Of a DNA stretch of 64,000 nucleotides, positions 24,885 through 34,139 are shown piece after piece. Under the pieces are notes generated by a model. That model was not told the DNA's origin. It made no database searches and saw only the letters and a program-made list of their open reading frames with translations. The first letter of the stretch is position 1; each line of letters starts with the position of its first letter. Source of the stretch: Oscillospiraceae bacterium (GTDB lineage: Bacteria; Bacillota; Clostridia; Oscillospirales; Oscillospiraceae); assembly GCA_902778115.1 (NCBI GenBank), contig CACYWG010000001.1, positions 248,001-312,000 on the forward strand, in the 5' to 3' direction. The position numbers and the translations under genes were made by a program.

Positions 24885-26165
24885 TCAATCCGGCTTCAGA
24901 ACCTTTAGTTCCGGCATCATCATATAGCCCCAAACACTATGCCCCCATGACATCTGATTCGTCTGTAAAAAGTTCTGATTCTTCTCAAACACACAGATCT
25001 CCATGATTCTGTCATGGATCTGAGTCGTTCCAAACTGATTGACCGAATATAACACAAAATTACAATTGTACTTTCCTGGCGCAAGCCAATCTATAGGCAT
25101 TTCAACAGATAATACATTCTTACCTTTCGTAAACTTCAAGCAAGGTGTTGTTGTAGTCATACCAATACGGATTTTATCAAGCGTCTGCAATATGATCCTT
25201 AATGAAACATTTTCAACTGGATTTTGGGCTGTACATTCAATTCCCAGTTTAATTTTTTCTTTTTGATCAAATATCGGCTGATCATGTTTGTTCAAAAAAG
25301 AAACTCGGTCAATATGAACGCGATTATCTATATCATTGAAAGGGCGCTCCTGCATACAGTCATATGAAATATTCATTTTATCATTCGTCTCCATATACAG
25401 GGCGATAGCTTGCTCTGTATCTCCGTCAAAAATGATCCGGCCGTGGTCCAATACGATACAGCGCTTGCAGAGTTGACGGATCGTGTTCATATTATGGCTC
25501 ACATAAAGGACCGTTCTTCCCTCTCCCTCTGCGGCATCGCCCATTCTTCCCAGGCATTTCTGCTGGAACTTCATATCTCCCACGGCCAGGACTTCGTCCA
25601 TGATCATGATCTCGCTGTCAAGATGTGCGGCAACAGAAAATGCGAGCTTGACGTACATACCGGAGGAATAGCGTTTGACCGGGGTATCAATGAATTGCTC
25701 AACCTCGGAAAACTCAATGATCTGATCGATCTTCCTGTCGATCTCCGCACGCGTCATGCCTAAGATCGCGCCGTTCATGTAAATATTCTCGCGGCCGGTC
25801 AGTTCAGGATGAAAGCCAGTGCCGACCTCCAGCATGGAGGCAATGCGCCCGTCGATCGAGATTTTTCCCGTGGTCGGCGCCGTCACGCGGGACAGAAGCT
25901 TCAGCAGCGTGGACTTTCCAGCGCCGTTGTGGCCAATGATGCCGACCGCTTCCCCTTTTCTGACCTCCAGATTGATATCGTCCAGCGCCAGGAAACGCTC
26001 GCCGATCTTGACATCGGTCCTGGCGCCGATTTTGCTGTTGGGATCCTCTTTCCCGGTCTTGCGCGCCCACCAGGACTGGAGATCCGCTTGGAGAGTGCCG
26101 CCGCCGATCGCGCCGAGTCGATATTGTTTGCTCACATGTTCGATTTTGATTGCGAGTTCTTCCAT
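24885..26165 (-). CDS. Polysaccharide ABC exporter ATPase (Wzt/TagH-like) with C-terminal domain
   Basis: ATPase of a two-component polysaccharide exporter, 426 residues. Walker A is GHNGAGKST (78-86), the signature YSSGMYVKLAFS and Walker B MIMDEVLAVGD; a long insertion before Walker A (TLQADLQSWW...) is typical of this subfamily. Residues from about 250 form an extra C-terminal domain of the Wzt type, thought in known systems to bind the glycan end and confer substrate specificity. The permease gene lies 3 bp upstream on the same strand. The C-terminal third is A+T-richer than the ATPase part, which suggests domain exchange. Confidence 0.9.
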   Translation of the reverse strand: MEELAIKIEHVSKQYRLGAIGGGTLQADLQSWWARKTGKEDPNSKIGARTDVKIGERFLALDDINLEVRKGEAVGIIGHNGAGKSTLLKLLSRVTAPTTGKISIDGRIASMLEVGTGFHPELTGRENIYMNGAILGMTRAEIDRKIDQIIEFSEVEQFIDTPVKRYSSGMYVKLAFSVAAHLDSEIMIMDEVLAVGDMKFQQKCLGRMGDAAEGEGRTVLYVSHNMNTIRQLCKRCIVLDHGRIIFDGDTEQAIALYMETNDKMNISYDCMQERPFNDIDNRVHIDRVSFLNKHDQPIFDQKEKIKLGIECTAQNPVENVSLRIILQTLDKIRIGMTTTTPCLKFTKGKNVLSVEMPIDWLAPGKYNCNFVLYSVNQFGTTQIHDRIMEICVFEKNQNFLQTNQMSWGHSVWGYMMMPELKVLKPD

Positions 26166-26168
26166 ATT

Positions 26169-27026
26169 TCACACCGTGTCCATAAATGTTTTTTCCACGT
26201 GGCTGAACAGCAGAACGCCGAGGAACAGGATGACCAGCGTGGTGATCCAGCCGATCCAGTAGTAGTTCCATTCGACAGCGCCAAAGCCGAGATAAGCATA
26301 GCGGAAAATGTTGATCAGCGTGGTTACGGGATTGCACATATAAAGCGCATGCCACTTTCCTCCGGGTGCGAAAGACGTCATGCTGTACATATCATAAGCA
26401 ACCGGTGAGCCGTACATCCACAGCTGGACACCAAAGCCGACCAGATTGGCCAAGTCGCGGTATTTCGTCGTCAGTGACGAAATGATGATGCCAAAGCCCA
26501 TGGAGAGCATCGCCAACTGGAGCAGCAGCACCGGAGTCATCAGGATCCACCAGTTTGGATGGACGCCCTGCTTCGTAAAGGTATAATAAACAACGAAACC
26601 GATCAGGAACACATACTGGATTGCAAAGCTGATCAGTCTGGAAAGGACAGTCGAGATCGGCATGACAAGGCGGGGATAATACACTTTGCCCATGGTATGT
26701 GCGTTTGCAACGAAAGTGTTGGCCGTTGAGGACAGGCAGCCGCTGAAATACTGCCACAGGATCGTACCGCAGAAATAGAAGGCAAAGTGAGGAAGACCGC
26801 CGGGGGCGAGTCCCGCAATGTTGCCGAAAATGACCGTGAAGACGACCGTCGTCAGAAACGGCTGGATGAACGCCCAGGCCGGGCCGAGGATCGTCTGCTT
26901 ATACTGCGAGACGAAACTCCGCTTGACAAACAGGAAGATCAGATCCCGGTAGTCCCAGACTTCTTTTAAATTGATATCAAACCATCCGGTTTTCGGAGTG
27001 ATGACGGTAGTAAATTTCTGTTCCAT
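26169..27026 (-). CDS. Polysaccharide ABC exporter permease (Wzm/TagG-like)
   Basis: A 285-residue ABC-2 type membrane permease with about six helices. The N-terminal amphipathic stretch (WDYRDLIFLFVKRSFVSQYKQTILGPAWAFIQP) is the hallmark of the Wzm/TagG/RfbA export family. It pairs with the ATPase immediately downstream to move a lipid-linked glycan across the membrane. Its presence beside an EpsG-type polymerase is unusual and is discussed in the findings. Confidence 0.92.
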   Translation of the reverse strand: MEQKFTTVITPKTGWFDINLKEVWDYRDLIFLFVKRSFVSQYKQTILGPAWAFIQPFLTTVVFTVIFGNIAGLAPGGLPHFAFYFCGTILWQYFSGCLSSTANTFVANAHTMGKVYYPRLVMPISTVLSRLISFAIQYVFLIGFVVYYTFTKQGVHPNWWILMTPVLLLQLAMLSMGFGIIISSLTTKYRDLANLVGFGVQLWMYGSPVAYDMYSMTSFAPGGKWHALYMCNPVTTLINIFRYAYLGFGAVEWNYYWIGWITTLVILFLGVLLFSHVEKTFMDTV

Positions 27027-27054
27027 ATAATAATCCTGCTTATATAGTTTCTTT

Positions 27055-28104
27055 TCAGCGTTTGTCTGTTTGATTTCCGTGAAATTTATAGAACAGGAAC
27101 CAGCAGATAAAGCTGTCGCATTGTTTCGCGATCGTTCTGGTCACAGTTTTTCCCAGCTGTTCGGCGCCTCGTTTCGCTGCGGAATAGTAGACCGGGTCGG
27201 CGGTAAGGGCACGGTAAAGCTGTTTCCGCTCGCCGTAACCCACATTGTCGCTCTTCATGAAAAGCATGCGGAGTCGGTTGAAATAGTGCTTGTTGGCCGC
27301 CCAGCGTTCGATCTCCGGCTGCACCTCATCCAATATCCCCATACGCGCCGCAAGATCTGTGATCCCGTGCGCCATGATATGAGCGCTTTTGATCTCGGAA
27401 TCTCCGAGCACACCGTGGTTGGACGGCACATATTGTTTATAACCCACGCGATAATCGTACTGCACTGAATCAATATAGACCAAACAATCAACTGCAGCGA
27501 GATAGCGGGTATTGAAATCGAAGTCCTCCGCGCTCCTCATTCCCTCCCGGAAACGGATCTGATGCTCCTGGATCACATCCCGACGGTAGAGCTTACAGTA
27601 CGGCGGAAACAGCCGGAACCGGAAAATCAACTCCCGGAAGTTTTCGGCGTTCAGACCGACTCCGCTGCGGAAGTCCATAACAAAGGGTGCGGGGAAGTCC
27701 CGTTTTTCTGGCCCGGTTTCCGAAAACGGCTGATAGTCTGAGAGAATCATGGTTCTGCCCATCTCATCAGAACACGCCTGCTGTGCCTGCATCAGATCAG
27801 ACAGGTACTGTGGCCTGACCAGATCGTCAGCATCAGCAAAAACGATAAAATCGCCTTTTGCCTCGTCCAAACCGCGATTGCGCGCTTTGGAGACGCCACC
27901 GTTGGGCTGATGAATGACACAGATGCGAGAGTCATGTTCAGCATACGCGTCGCACAGCGCGCCGCTGCCGTCCTTCGACCCGTCGTCGACCAGGATCAGC
28001 TCAAAATTATGAAGACTTTGTTTGCTTATGCAGTCCACGCACTTCGGCAGATATGGCTCAACATTATAAACCGGAACAATGACCGAGATTTTAGGTTTTG
28101 TCAT
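27055..28104 (-). CDS. GT2-family glycosyltransferase
   Basis: A 349-residue GT-A sugar transferase: ISVIVPVYNVEPYLPKC, VDDGSKDGSG and FADADDLV. GGGGAG lies 8 bases before the ATG. It belongs to the group of GT2 paralogs in this locus that share the start ISVIVPVYxVExYL. Sugar donor unknown. Confidence 0.88.
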   Translation of the reverse strand: MTKPKISVIVPVYNVEPYLPKCVDCISKQSLHNFELILVDDGSKDGSGALCDAYAEHDSRICVIHQPNGGVSKARNRGLDEAKGDFIVFADADDLVRPQYLSDLMQAQQACSDEMGRTMILSDYQPFSETGPEKRDFPAPFVMDFRSGVGLNAENFRELIFRFRLFPPYCKLYRRDVIQEHQIRFREGMRSAEDFDFNTRYLAAVDCLVYIDSVQYDYRVGYKQYVPSNHGVLGDSEIKSAHIMAHGITDLAARMGILDEVQPEIERWAANKHYFNRLRMLFMKSDNVGYGERKQLYRALTADPVYYSAAKRGAEQLGKTVTRTIAKQCDSFICWFLFYKFHGNQTDKR

Positions 28105-28128
28105 GGTCTGATCTCCCCAGGATCGGTA

Positions 28129-29124
28129 TTATCTCCCCAGCATCCGTCTCAGTTTCAATTCATATTGAAACAGTCGCGCCAGTTTGGGCGAAACCTGAGC
28201 CAGATAATACTCGAACTTCGGCGGGTGAACATGTTTTCGCAGATAAAGGATCGCTGACAGGAGTCCAACCCGATACTGTGCAGGGACTTCTACGCCGTCC
28301 CGCCGCGCATAAATCGAGTATACAGCCAGGATTCGTTTCCGTTTGTTTTGAGCGGCTTCGACGATCTCATGCTCATTCTTTTCTGTAAAAAAGGCAATGC
28401 ACTGATCGATTGCCCAGATATCGTCATAACGTTTGAGGCTGAAGTGCTCCTTGGTGATGCTGGCGTCTCTATAGCGGTATAGATATAATTTTGCGCCGAG
28501 CACGGACACGAGCTTGGCCCGATAGCAAGCAATCGGTATCATTGCCTGATCTTCATGGATCCTTCCGACAGGAAAGTGAAGACTCTCAAGCAAATCCTTT
28601 CGAAACAGCTTCCCCCACGCATTGATTGGAACCGCCGCACTGCCATTATAGAGCGCGATACAGGCATCCTTCCCGGATAAATGCGAATATCCGGAGGATG
28701 AGGCAGAACTGCTGATATTGTTATCTTCAGGATTATTGAATTCAATCGGTTTGCATATTGAAATGCCGACGTCCTGCGAATCCATAGCATTCAGCAGATA
28801 TTCCAGGTACTGCGGTACGACCAGATCGTCGCTGTCAATGAATGTGATATACTCCCCTTTTGCAACGTCCATGCCGCTGTTTCTTGCACCGGAGAGGCCC
28901 ATGTTTTCCTGGTGGATCACGCGAATGCGCGGATCCCGCGCAGCGTAAGAGTCGCAGATGGCGCCGCAGTTGTCGGGCGAACCGTCATCGACCAGGATCA
29001 ATTCAAAATCTGTATAAGTCTGTGCCAGGATACTGTTGATACAGGCTGGCAGATATTGTTCGACTTTGTATACGGGAACAATGACGGAAATTGTTGGCTG
29101 CTTTGGTTTCAACTCAGTACACAT
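28129..29124 (-). CDS. GT2-family glycosyltransferase
   Basis: A 331-residue GT-A sugar transferase with ISVIVPVYKVEQYLPAC, VDDGSPDNCG and FIDSDDLVVPQYL. ATG 29124 shares a base with the stop codon of the racemase gene, so translation is coupled; the in-frame GTG at 29133 has no well-spaced site. The end (VHPPKFEYYLAQVSP) resembles the end of the GT2 protein at 22.96 kb, suggesting gene duplication within the locus. Confidence 0.88.
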   Translation of the reverse strand: MCTELKPKQPTISVIVPVYKVEQYLPACINSILAQTYTDFELILVDDGSPDNCGAICDSYAARDPRIRVIHQENMGLSGARNSGMDVAKGEYITFIDSDDLVVPQYLEYLLNAMDSQDVGISICKPIEFNNPEDNNISSSASSSGYSHLSGKDACIALYNGSAAVPINAWGKLFRKDLLESLHFPVGRIHEDQAMIPIACYRAKLVSVLGAKLYLYRYRDASITKEHFSLKRYDDIWAIDQCIAFFTEKNEHEIVEAAQNKRKRILAVYSIYARRDGVEVPAQYRVGLLSAILYLRKHVHPPKFEYYLAQVSPKLARLFQYELKLRRMLGR

Positions 29125-29828
29125 CAGCGGCACTCTTTCTGCAATACCCGAATCGCACTCATCAGAGGATCATAGATCCGCAGATGATTAAAAATATCCG
29201 CAGGAACATGCGAATAAAGAACAGGAAATTCTGTGCAGCCCAGGATCAGCGCATTTGTGGAAAAAGAGGAGACCAGCTGGATAAAACGCCGGACGACATC
29301 CGGAGTGATGTGATCCTGCTTGACCGCTTCGATCAATTCTCTCTGCATCAGATACTGTTCATTTTCAGGAACCCTGATCGTGACGCCGTAATTGGCGAGC
29401 GCTTTTTCAAATACACCCGAGCGGATCGTTCCTTCCGACGCGATCAGGGCAACTTCCTTCTCCCCGGCAGCAGCAATCTCCCGGCAGCATGCGTCGATAA
29501 TGCTGATGATCTTCCCCTGCGCATCGGGAACGTTTTGATAGATATCCTCCAGGAAGCAGTGCGAAGTGTTGCAGGCAAGGATGATCTTTGTCGCGCCGGC
29601 CTTCAACAGAGAGCGGACAGAATCAGACAGTTCTTCCACCAGCTGCGCGCGCTGCTTTCCTTCCAGGACCGCCAGCACTCTGCTTGGCATCGTGCAGCGG
29701 TTGTCGATCAGGATCCGGGGACGATCCCACTCTTTTGCGGCGGGAAATGCATTCAGTAATTCACCGAAGAAGTGCAGGGTTGCGTATGAACCCATCCCGC
29801 CGAGAACGCCAATGACATCCTGATACAT
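29124..29828 (-). CDS. Aspartate/glutamate racemase family protein
   Basis: A 234-residue PLP-independent racemase. The two catalytic cysteines are visible in LACNTSHCF (about residue 85) and LGCTEFPVL (about residue 195), and VLGGMGSYAT at the N-terminus is typical of aspartate racemases. It lies between a GT2 gene and a LicC-like nucleotidyltransferase gene, 3 bp after the latter, inside the glycan locus. That position suggests it makes a D-amino acid destined for the polymer rather than peptidoglycan precursors, but this is inference. Confidence 0.85.
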   Translation of the reverse strand: MYQDVIGVLGGMGSYATLHFFGELLNAFPAAKEWDRPRILIDNRCTMPSRVLAVLEGKQRAQLVEELSDSVRSLLKAGATKIILACNTSHCFLEDIYQNVPDAQGKIISIIDACCREIAAAGEKEVALIASEGTIRSGVFEKALANYGVTIRVPENEQYLMQRELIEAVKQDHITPDVVRRFIQLVSSFSTNALILGCTEFPVLYSHVPADIFNHLRIYDPLMSAIRVLQKECR

Positions 29829-29831
29829 GCT

Positions 29832-30482
29832 TCAGTCCTCATATCCGTTGCGCACCCATTGAACGGCGCGCTCATAATCGTCGATCGTATCGATCTCTTT
29901 TGTTCTGATCTGAACCATGGGGATCGGCAGCATCGGTTCGATCAAATGGAACACGTGTCTGGTCCCCGGCTTGAGCTGATCGCTTCGGATCTTTGCCAGG
30001 CCGGTCCATTCATAGTCGCCGTATTCTTTTGAGAATCCGGTGACGCATTTGACTCCGTTGATCATCTGCGTCGGCATCGTCCACGGGTTATCCGTTGACG
30101 GAGTCGTACCGCCGACACAGCTTCCATCATATTCGATGACCTTGATCAGGTCCTCCGGGTGCACCAGGAGATCGCCGTCCAGCGCGACAACATACTCCCG
30201 GCCAAATTTGGCGCCAAGGCAGAAGCTCGCACCGGTCCCGGTGTTGCGGTAATCATGGTTGAAGGCGAAAAGGACATCCTTCCGAACCGAACTCACCAGT
30301 TCGATCACTTTTTCGGCCTGATAGCCGACGACAACACGAATATCGTCATAATCCTTCAGCATGTCCAACTGGCGCTCGATCAGCGTCTTCCCTTCCACCT
30401 CAACCAGCGCTTTTGTGCAGCAAAGGCCAAGACGGGTTCCCATACCGGCGCAGCTGATTACAATGCTCACATTGTTTTTCAT
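29832..30482 (-). CDS. LicC-like nucleotidyltransferase
   Basis: A 216-residue sugar-phosphate/phosphocholine-type nucleotidyltransferase. VSIVISCAGMGTRLG is the nucleotide loop, TKALVEVEGKTLIERQL follows, and ALDGDLLV carries the metal-binding Asp. The size suits LicC-like CTP:phosphocholine cytidylyltransferases. ATG 30482 is chosen with GGGAG upstream; a longer frame from 30548 overlaps the HAD gene. Together with three LicD-type transferases it suggests activation of a small phosphorylated group as a CDP-compound. No choline kinase (LicA) is seen. Confidence 0.78.
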   Translation of the reverse strand: MKNNVSIVISCAGMGTRLGLCCTKALVEVEGKTLIERQLDMLKDYDDIRVVVGYQAEKVIELVSSVRKDVLFAFNHDYRNTGTGASFCLGAKFGREYVVALDGDLLVHPEDLIKVIEYDGSCVGGTTPSTDNPWTMPTQMINGVKCVTGFSKEYGDYEWTGLAKIRSDQLKPGTRHVFHLIEPMLPIPMVQIRTKEIDTIDDYERAVQWVRNGYED

Positions 30483-30501
30483 ATCGTTTTTCTCCCGACG
30501 G

Positions 30502-31110
30502 TCATTCGCACAGCGTACGAAGGAAAGCGCAAAGCCTCTCCTCATCATACACTACATGCGTCGCATTGCTCATGAGAGAATAGGCCACCGGACGAACGCC
30601 GCCGTAGCCGATCCCAACCTCCGCCAACCGGACCATATCAGCGTCATTGCTTCCGTCTCCAATCGCAACGACCGGCTGCACGAACTGTTGAACAACCAGT
30701 TCCTTATCCAGGACACTGTTTACCCTGAGCAGCATATCGTTTTCCACACTGGCCGCAGAGCAGTAGCAGTGTGTCATGGGAAGACCGATCTTTTTGATAA
30801 GCGGTTCTATCCAAACGTCCAGATTGCCGGTTACGATATAGCAGCGTTCCCTGTTTTCGGCAATAAAGTCGACGATCTTTTCATTCAGCGGCGTCTGTTC
30901 AACAATCCGGGATACCGTTGAAATAGGAATCGTTTTCAGCATGTCAACCCGCATCAGGAAGCTGCTTTTGAACGGCAGCTCACCGTGCATGGTTCTTTCA
31001 GTCAGTTCCGCGATCTGCTTTGCCTTTCCAACCTGCTCGGCAAGCGCTGGCAAAATTTCAACTTTTGTGACAGTCGCATCCAGATCAAATAGAAATACGC
31101 GGTTATTCAA
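30502..31110 (-). CDS. HAD-family phosphatase, phosphoserine phosphatase-like
   Basis: A 202-residue HAD-superfamily hydrolase. The DxDxT nucleophile motif is FDLDATVT (Asp at about 9 and 11), motif II VTGN and motif IV AIGDGSNDADM. The fold and size suit phosphoserine phosphatase-like enzymes. The start is TTG 31110, which overlaps the TGA of the upstream LicD gene (TTGA) behind GGAGGG, indicating coupled translation. It probably removes a phosphate from an intermediate of the decoration pathway made by its neighbours. Confidence 0.82.
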   Translation of the reverse strand: MNNRVFLFDLDATVTKVEILPALAEQVGKAKQIAELTERTMHGELPFKSSFLMRVDMLKTIPISTVSRIVEQTPLNEKIVDFIAENRERCYIVTGNLDVWIEPLIKKIGLPMTHCYCSAASVENDMLLRVNSVLDKELVVQQFVQPVVAIGDGSNDADMVRLAEVGIGYGGVRPVAYSLMSNATHVVYDEERLCAFLRTLCE

Positions 31111-32129
31111 GACAGACCCTCCACTTCCAGTTCGATGATCCCGGCCTTACGAAGATATGCAAATCCCTCTTCCAGCCCTTCGTCAAACTCAGTCGTATGA
31201 GGCTCGTTAATGGAAAACGGCAGTTTCCAATAATCTCCGTACGAGTACCCCAGCGCTCTTTCATAATGCTTCCAGACAGAATAACGCTGTCCTTCGAATT
31301 CCACTTCATCCTTTAAGAGCGGAAAATAATCCGATACCTTTCGAATTCCTCGCTCGTCACGGCTCCACCACGGGCAGTTGATCGGCTCACAGAAATAATC
31401 GCCATGACCGAACTGGGGGAAATCGCGCATCTGCCGCTCCTCAAATTCCGCCGTTTGCCTGTCAAGTTCAGAATTTGCCTGTGGCCGGCACCCCTGCTCG
31501 TTCAAATATGGACTTGCAAGCTCCTGTATCCTGCGAATATGCTCCTTGTTTGCTCTTTGCGTTTCTGCCCACACGCGATCCAACGTTTCTTCGGTCACAT
31601 CAATATAATCGAACACCAAAATGTCAATCCAGAACACATCGACCGCCCGGAATTTCACTTTGGAAACCTTTAGGCCCTCACGATAGTTATAGCAGTATTG
31701 AACCACGAGCTCCGGATCGTTTTCCAAAAGCGTTCTCAATTTCAGGTAATCATGCTTCAGCATCCCGATATCCACATCGTTATCCCAGGGAATGAAGCCT
31801 TTATGCCGAACTGCGCCCATAAGCGTACCGCCCACGAGGAAGAGTTCCATGCCATTATTATCGCAGACTTCTTTCACCCGGCGCAGAATATAGTTTTCCG
31901 CCAGCTGGATATTGCGAAGCCTGCCGGTCGCTTTCGGCATCTGCAGGAAAACGCGCTCTTTCGTTTGTTGCATCGTCTCGCCCGGCTGCATCTGAGAGAG
32001 CCAGAAAAGATACTCGTTTTTCTCATTTGTTTCGCGTATACTTTTCTTTATTTCATTCATTTTGGCCTGCATACGGCGCTCCGTACGGTAAGCGGGCGAA
32101 AGATTTTTTATCAGTGTTCGGATGCTCAT
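31107..32129 (-). CDS. LicD-family phosphotransferase
   Basis: A 340-residue LicD/FKRP-type protein with a nucleotidyltransferase-like core. LFLVGGTLMGAVRHKGFIPW followed by DNDVDIGM holds the Asp residues of the active site. Such enzymes transfer phosphocholine or another CDP-linked group to glycans. It is the first gene of a coupled set with the HAD phosphatase, nucleotidyltransferase and racemase. It is longer than the other two LicD proteins of the locus and has an extra N-terminal region of about 70 residues. Confidence 0.88.
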   Translation of the reverse strand: MSIRTLIKNLSPAYRTERRMQAKMNEIKKSIRETNEKNEYLFWLSQMQPGETMQQTKERVFLQMPKATGRLRNIQLAENYILRRVKEVCDNNGMELFLVGGTLMGAVRHKGFIPWDNDVDIGMLKHDYLKLRTLLENDPELVVQYCYNYREGLKVSKVKFRAVDVFWIDILVFDYIDVTEETLDRVWAETQRANKEHIRRIQELASPYLNEQGCRPQANSELDRQTAEFEERQMRDFPQFGHGDYFCEPINCPWWSRDERGIRKVSDYFPLLKDEVEFEGQRYSVWKHYERALGYSYGDYWKLPFSINEPHTTEFDEGLEEGFAYLRKAGIIELEVEGLS

Positions 32130-32130
32130 T

Positions 32131-33114
32131 TTAGGTTTTCTCTCCTTGATGCTGTGTTAACGTAACGGCCTTTCTGTGCTTTCCGGCGAGCCACGGGCAC
32201 CAGCGGTTGATCGCATAGATCGTCGGAATCTCCAAAATCGTAACCCCAAGAAGCATAACTAATCCCGGTCCAATGGGGGTAGAAGCGAAATCACTGATTC
32301 CAATCAAGACAGCTATCACCGCATAGTAAAAATGATGCGTTCCAAATATCGTGATCGTGTTTTTCCCTGTCTCTACCAGCGCTCTGTCCGTTCTTGGGCC
32401 AAGCGGGACTTTGCCTGCCTGGATGATCACATACGCTCCGCTTATGCCGCTGAGCATATAGAGCAAATCCTTAAGCATAGAACCTCCGTCATTCTTTCCA
32501 AAGAACAGGCCAACGGAAAAAACGATCAACGCAGCGACAGCACAGAGTCCGGGATAAAAATTATGGAAAAGAGAATGCATACAATAACCGAAGGTGAAAA
32601 AGAGATTATAATAGAGCGCGCTTCGGACTGTTGCAATATAGGCATTGTCCCTCGGGAGGAAGCGGGAGGCGGCATAAAGCAGACAGACTGTGATAATAAG
32701 GATCCGTTTGTCCTTTATCACTTTGACCAACGCATAAAACAGGAGTTCGATAAGGAATAGATCCACTATAAACCACAAATTGTGGTCATTAAAGCTGAAT
32801 GTCAGCGTGTTGAAAAGATATCCCTTGATATTCAGAGTGACCCCATGGCGGACAATATCAGTCAGGATTCCAAGGATTTCAATATAAATGAATGGGAGTC
32901 CGAAGGCAAACAGCCTTGATTTCAAAAACGGGCCGAATTGTCTCTGATCCGCCTTTGTATGTTGGAATAAGATGCCACTGATCACGAAAAACGCTGGCAT
33001 ATGGAAGGCGTAAATCACGTTGAAGACAGGGCCGCTCTGCCAGATATGACCGATAACAACGAGAATAATCAGATACCCTTTTGCCCTGTCCAGATAATCC
33101 AAGCGTTTTGTCAT
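32131..33114 (-). CDS. Membrane acyltransferase, family 3
   Basis: A 327-residue membrane protein of the acyltransferase-3/OafA type, probably O-acetylating the polysaccharide. It begins RLDYLDRAKGYLIILVVIGH (residues about 4-23) with the catalytic His in VIGH and has about ten hydrophobic segments. ATG 33114 follows AAAGGTG; a longer frame from 33165 overlaps the Stealth gene. Acetylation is the usual but not certain activity. Confidence 0.85.
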   Translation of the reverse strand: MTKRLDYLDRAKGYLIILVVIGHIWQSGPVFNVIYAFHMPAFFVISGILFQHTKADQRQFGPFLKSRLFAFGLPFIYIEILGILTDIVRHGVTLNIKGYLFNTLTFSFNDHNLWFIVDLFLIELLFYALVKVIKDKRILIITVCLLYAASRFLPRDNAYIATVRSALYYNLFFTFGYCMHSLFHNFYPGLCAVAALIVFSVGLFFGKNDGGSMLKDLLYMLSGISGAYVIIQAGKVPLGPRTDRALVETGKNTITIFGTHHFYYAVIAVLIGISDFASTPIGPGLVMLLGVTILEIPTIYAINRWCPWLAGKHRKAVTLTQHQGEKT

Positions 33115-33124
33115 ACGTTCACCT

Positions 33125-34126
33125 TTATTTTTCAAATTTGCTCTTTTCCGGCAGAATGACATCAAATGCTTCGTGCAGTCTTCCGGAAAGTGTTACGAAA
33201 TCAACATCTTTGCTCGGGTCGTTGATACAGACCATGTCATGATTCTGCCCGACGATCGTGCGGCAGAGCGCGTCGATACTGGAATCCATGACATCCTCAA
33301 CGACATTATCGACAACATAGGGGGCAAATGTACCCTTAGCCAGCTGCCACCAGATGGCAAGCCACTGGTTGACGTCGTCATTCGACCGGAATCGGTTCCG
33401 GCAGGTCTGATCAAGGAGCGCGGGCTCCCGCTGCCAGATTTCCTCAAAGGTCCAGCGAAGAAAGGCGGCCGGAGCGTGCAGGTTCTTGAATCCCAGAAAC
33501 GACTCCGGAAACAGCTTCTCAACAGCTTTCGTTCTTATATTGTCCTGCCAGCGGTAAGAGCGGCTGAGGTATTTTCCCTGATTCCGACGTACCTGTTCTG
33601 TTTTGTTAAAATGATTATTGATTGTACGCAGATCATTTGTAATCAAATGCTGCCAGATGCCGGGGACGCCCACGAATTGCGCCGGCACTTCGGCGCCATA
33701 GCTGCATGGCTGACCGTCGCGGAAGAAATCTCGCTCCTTCATCGGTCTCAGCAGAAACATGTCATCATTAAAAAACACAAAGTGATCAGCCAAATCCGGA
33801 ATTCGGTGGATATTCATTTCGATCGTATTTGCACTGAACGTAGGCAGGTACTCATGAGGAATATAATCCGCATGCTTGACGTGATGCAGCTTGGGATGGT
33901 TCAGATTCAGCCAGGGCGGCACATGACCGCAGGTAACGAAATGGATCATTCTCACCCATGGAGCAAAGTTTTCGATCGCGCGGAACCAATAGGGCATCAG
34001 TCCCCAGTCGCGGAATCGGTTGGGCGCATTGCTGTCGTCAATCACATTGCCCTGATATTTTCTTTTTTCTGCAAGCCATTCCGGGTCGTTTCCGTCGACC
34101 CAGAGGACTACAAAATCAATATCCAT
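33125..34126 (-). CDS. Stealth-family capsular polysaccharide phosphotransferase
   Basis: A 333-residue protein with the four Stealth regions: DFVVLWVDGNDPEW (CR1) at the start, IEMNIHRIPDLADHF plus VFFNDDMFLL (CR2), KNLHAPAAFLRW (CR3) and VGQNHDMVCIND (CR4). Stealth proteins transfer hexose 1-phosphate to make phosphodiester-linked glycans and are related to human GNPTAB. This supports a polymer with phosphodiester linkages, as do the LicD genes. Confidence 0.9.
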   Translation of the reverse strand: MDIDFVVLWVDGNDPEWLAEKRKYQGNVIDDSNAPNRFRDWGLMPYWFRAIENFAPWVRMIHFVTCGHVPPWLNLNHPKLHHVKHADYIPHEYLPTFSANTIEMNIHRIPDLADHFVFFNDDMFLLRPMKERDFFRDGQPCSYGAEVPAQFVGVPGIWQHLITNDLRTINNHFNKTEQVRRNQGKYLSRSYRWQDNIRTKAVEKLFPESFLGFKNLHAPAAFLRWTFEEIWQREPALLDQTCRNRFRSNDDVNQWLAIWWQLAKGTFAPYVVDNVVEDVMDSSIDALCRTIVGQNHDMVCINDPSKDVDFVTLSGRLHEAFDVILPEKSKFEK

Positions 34127-34139
34127 GATTCGTCCTGTC

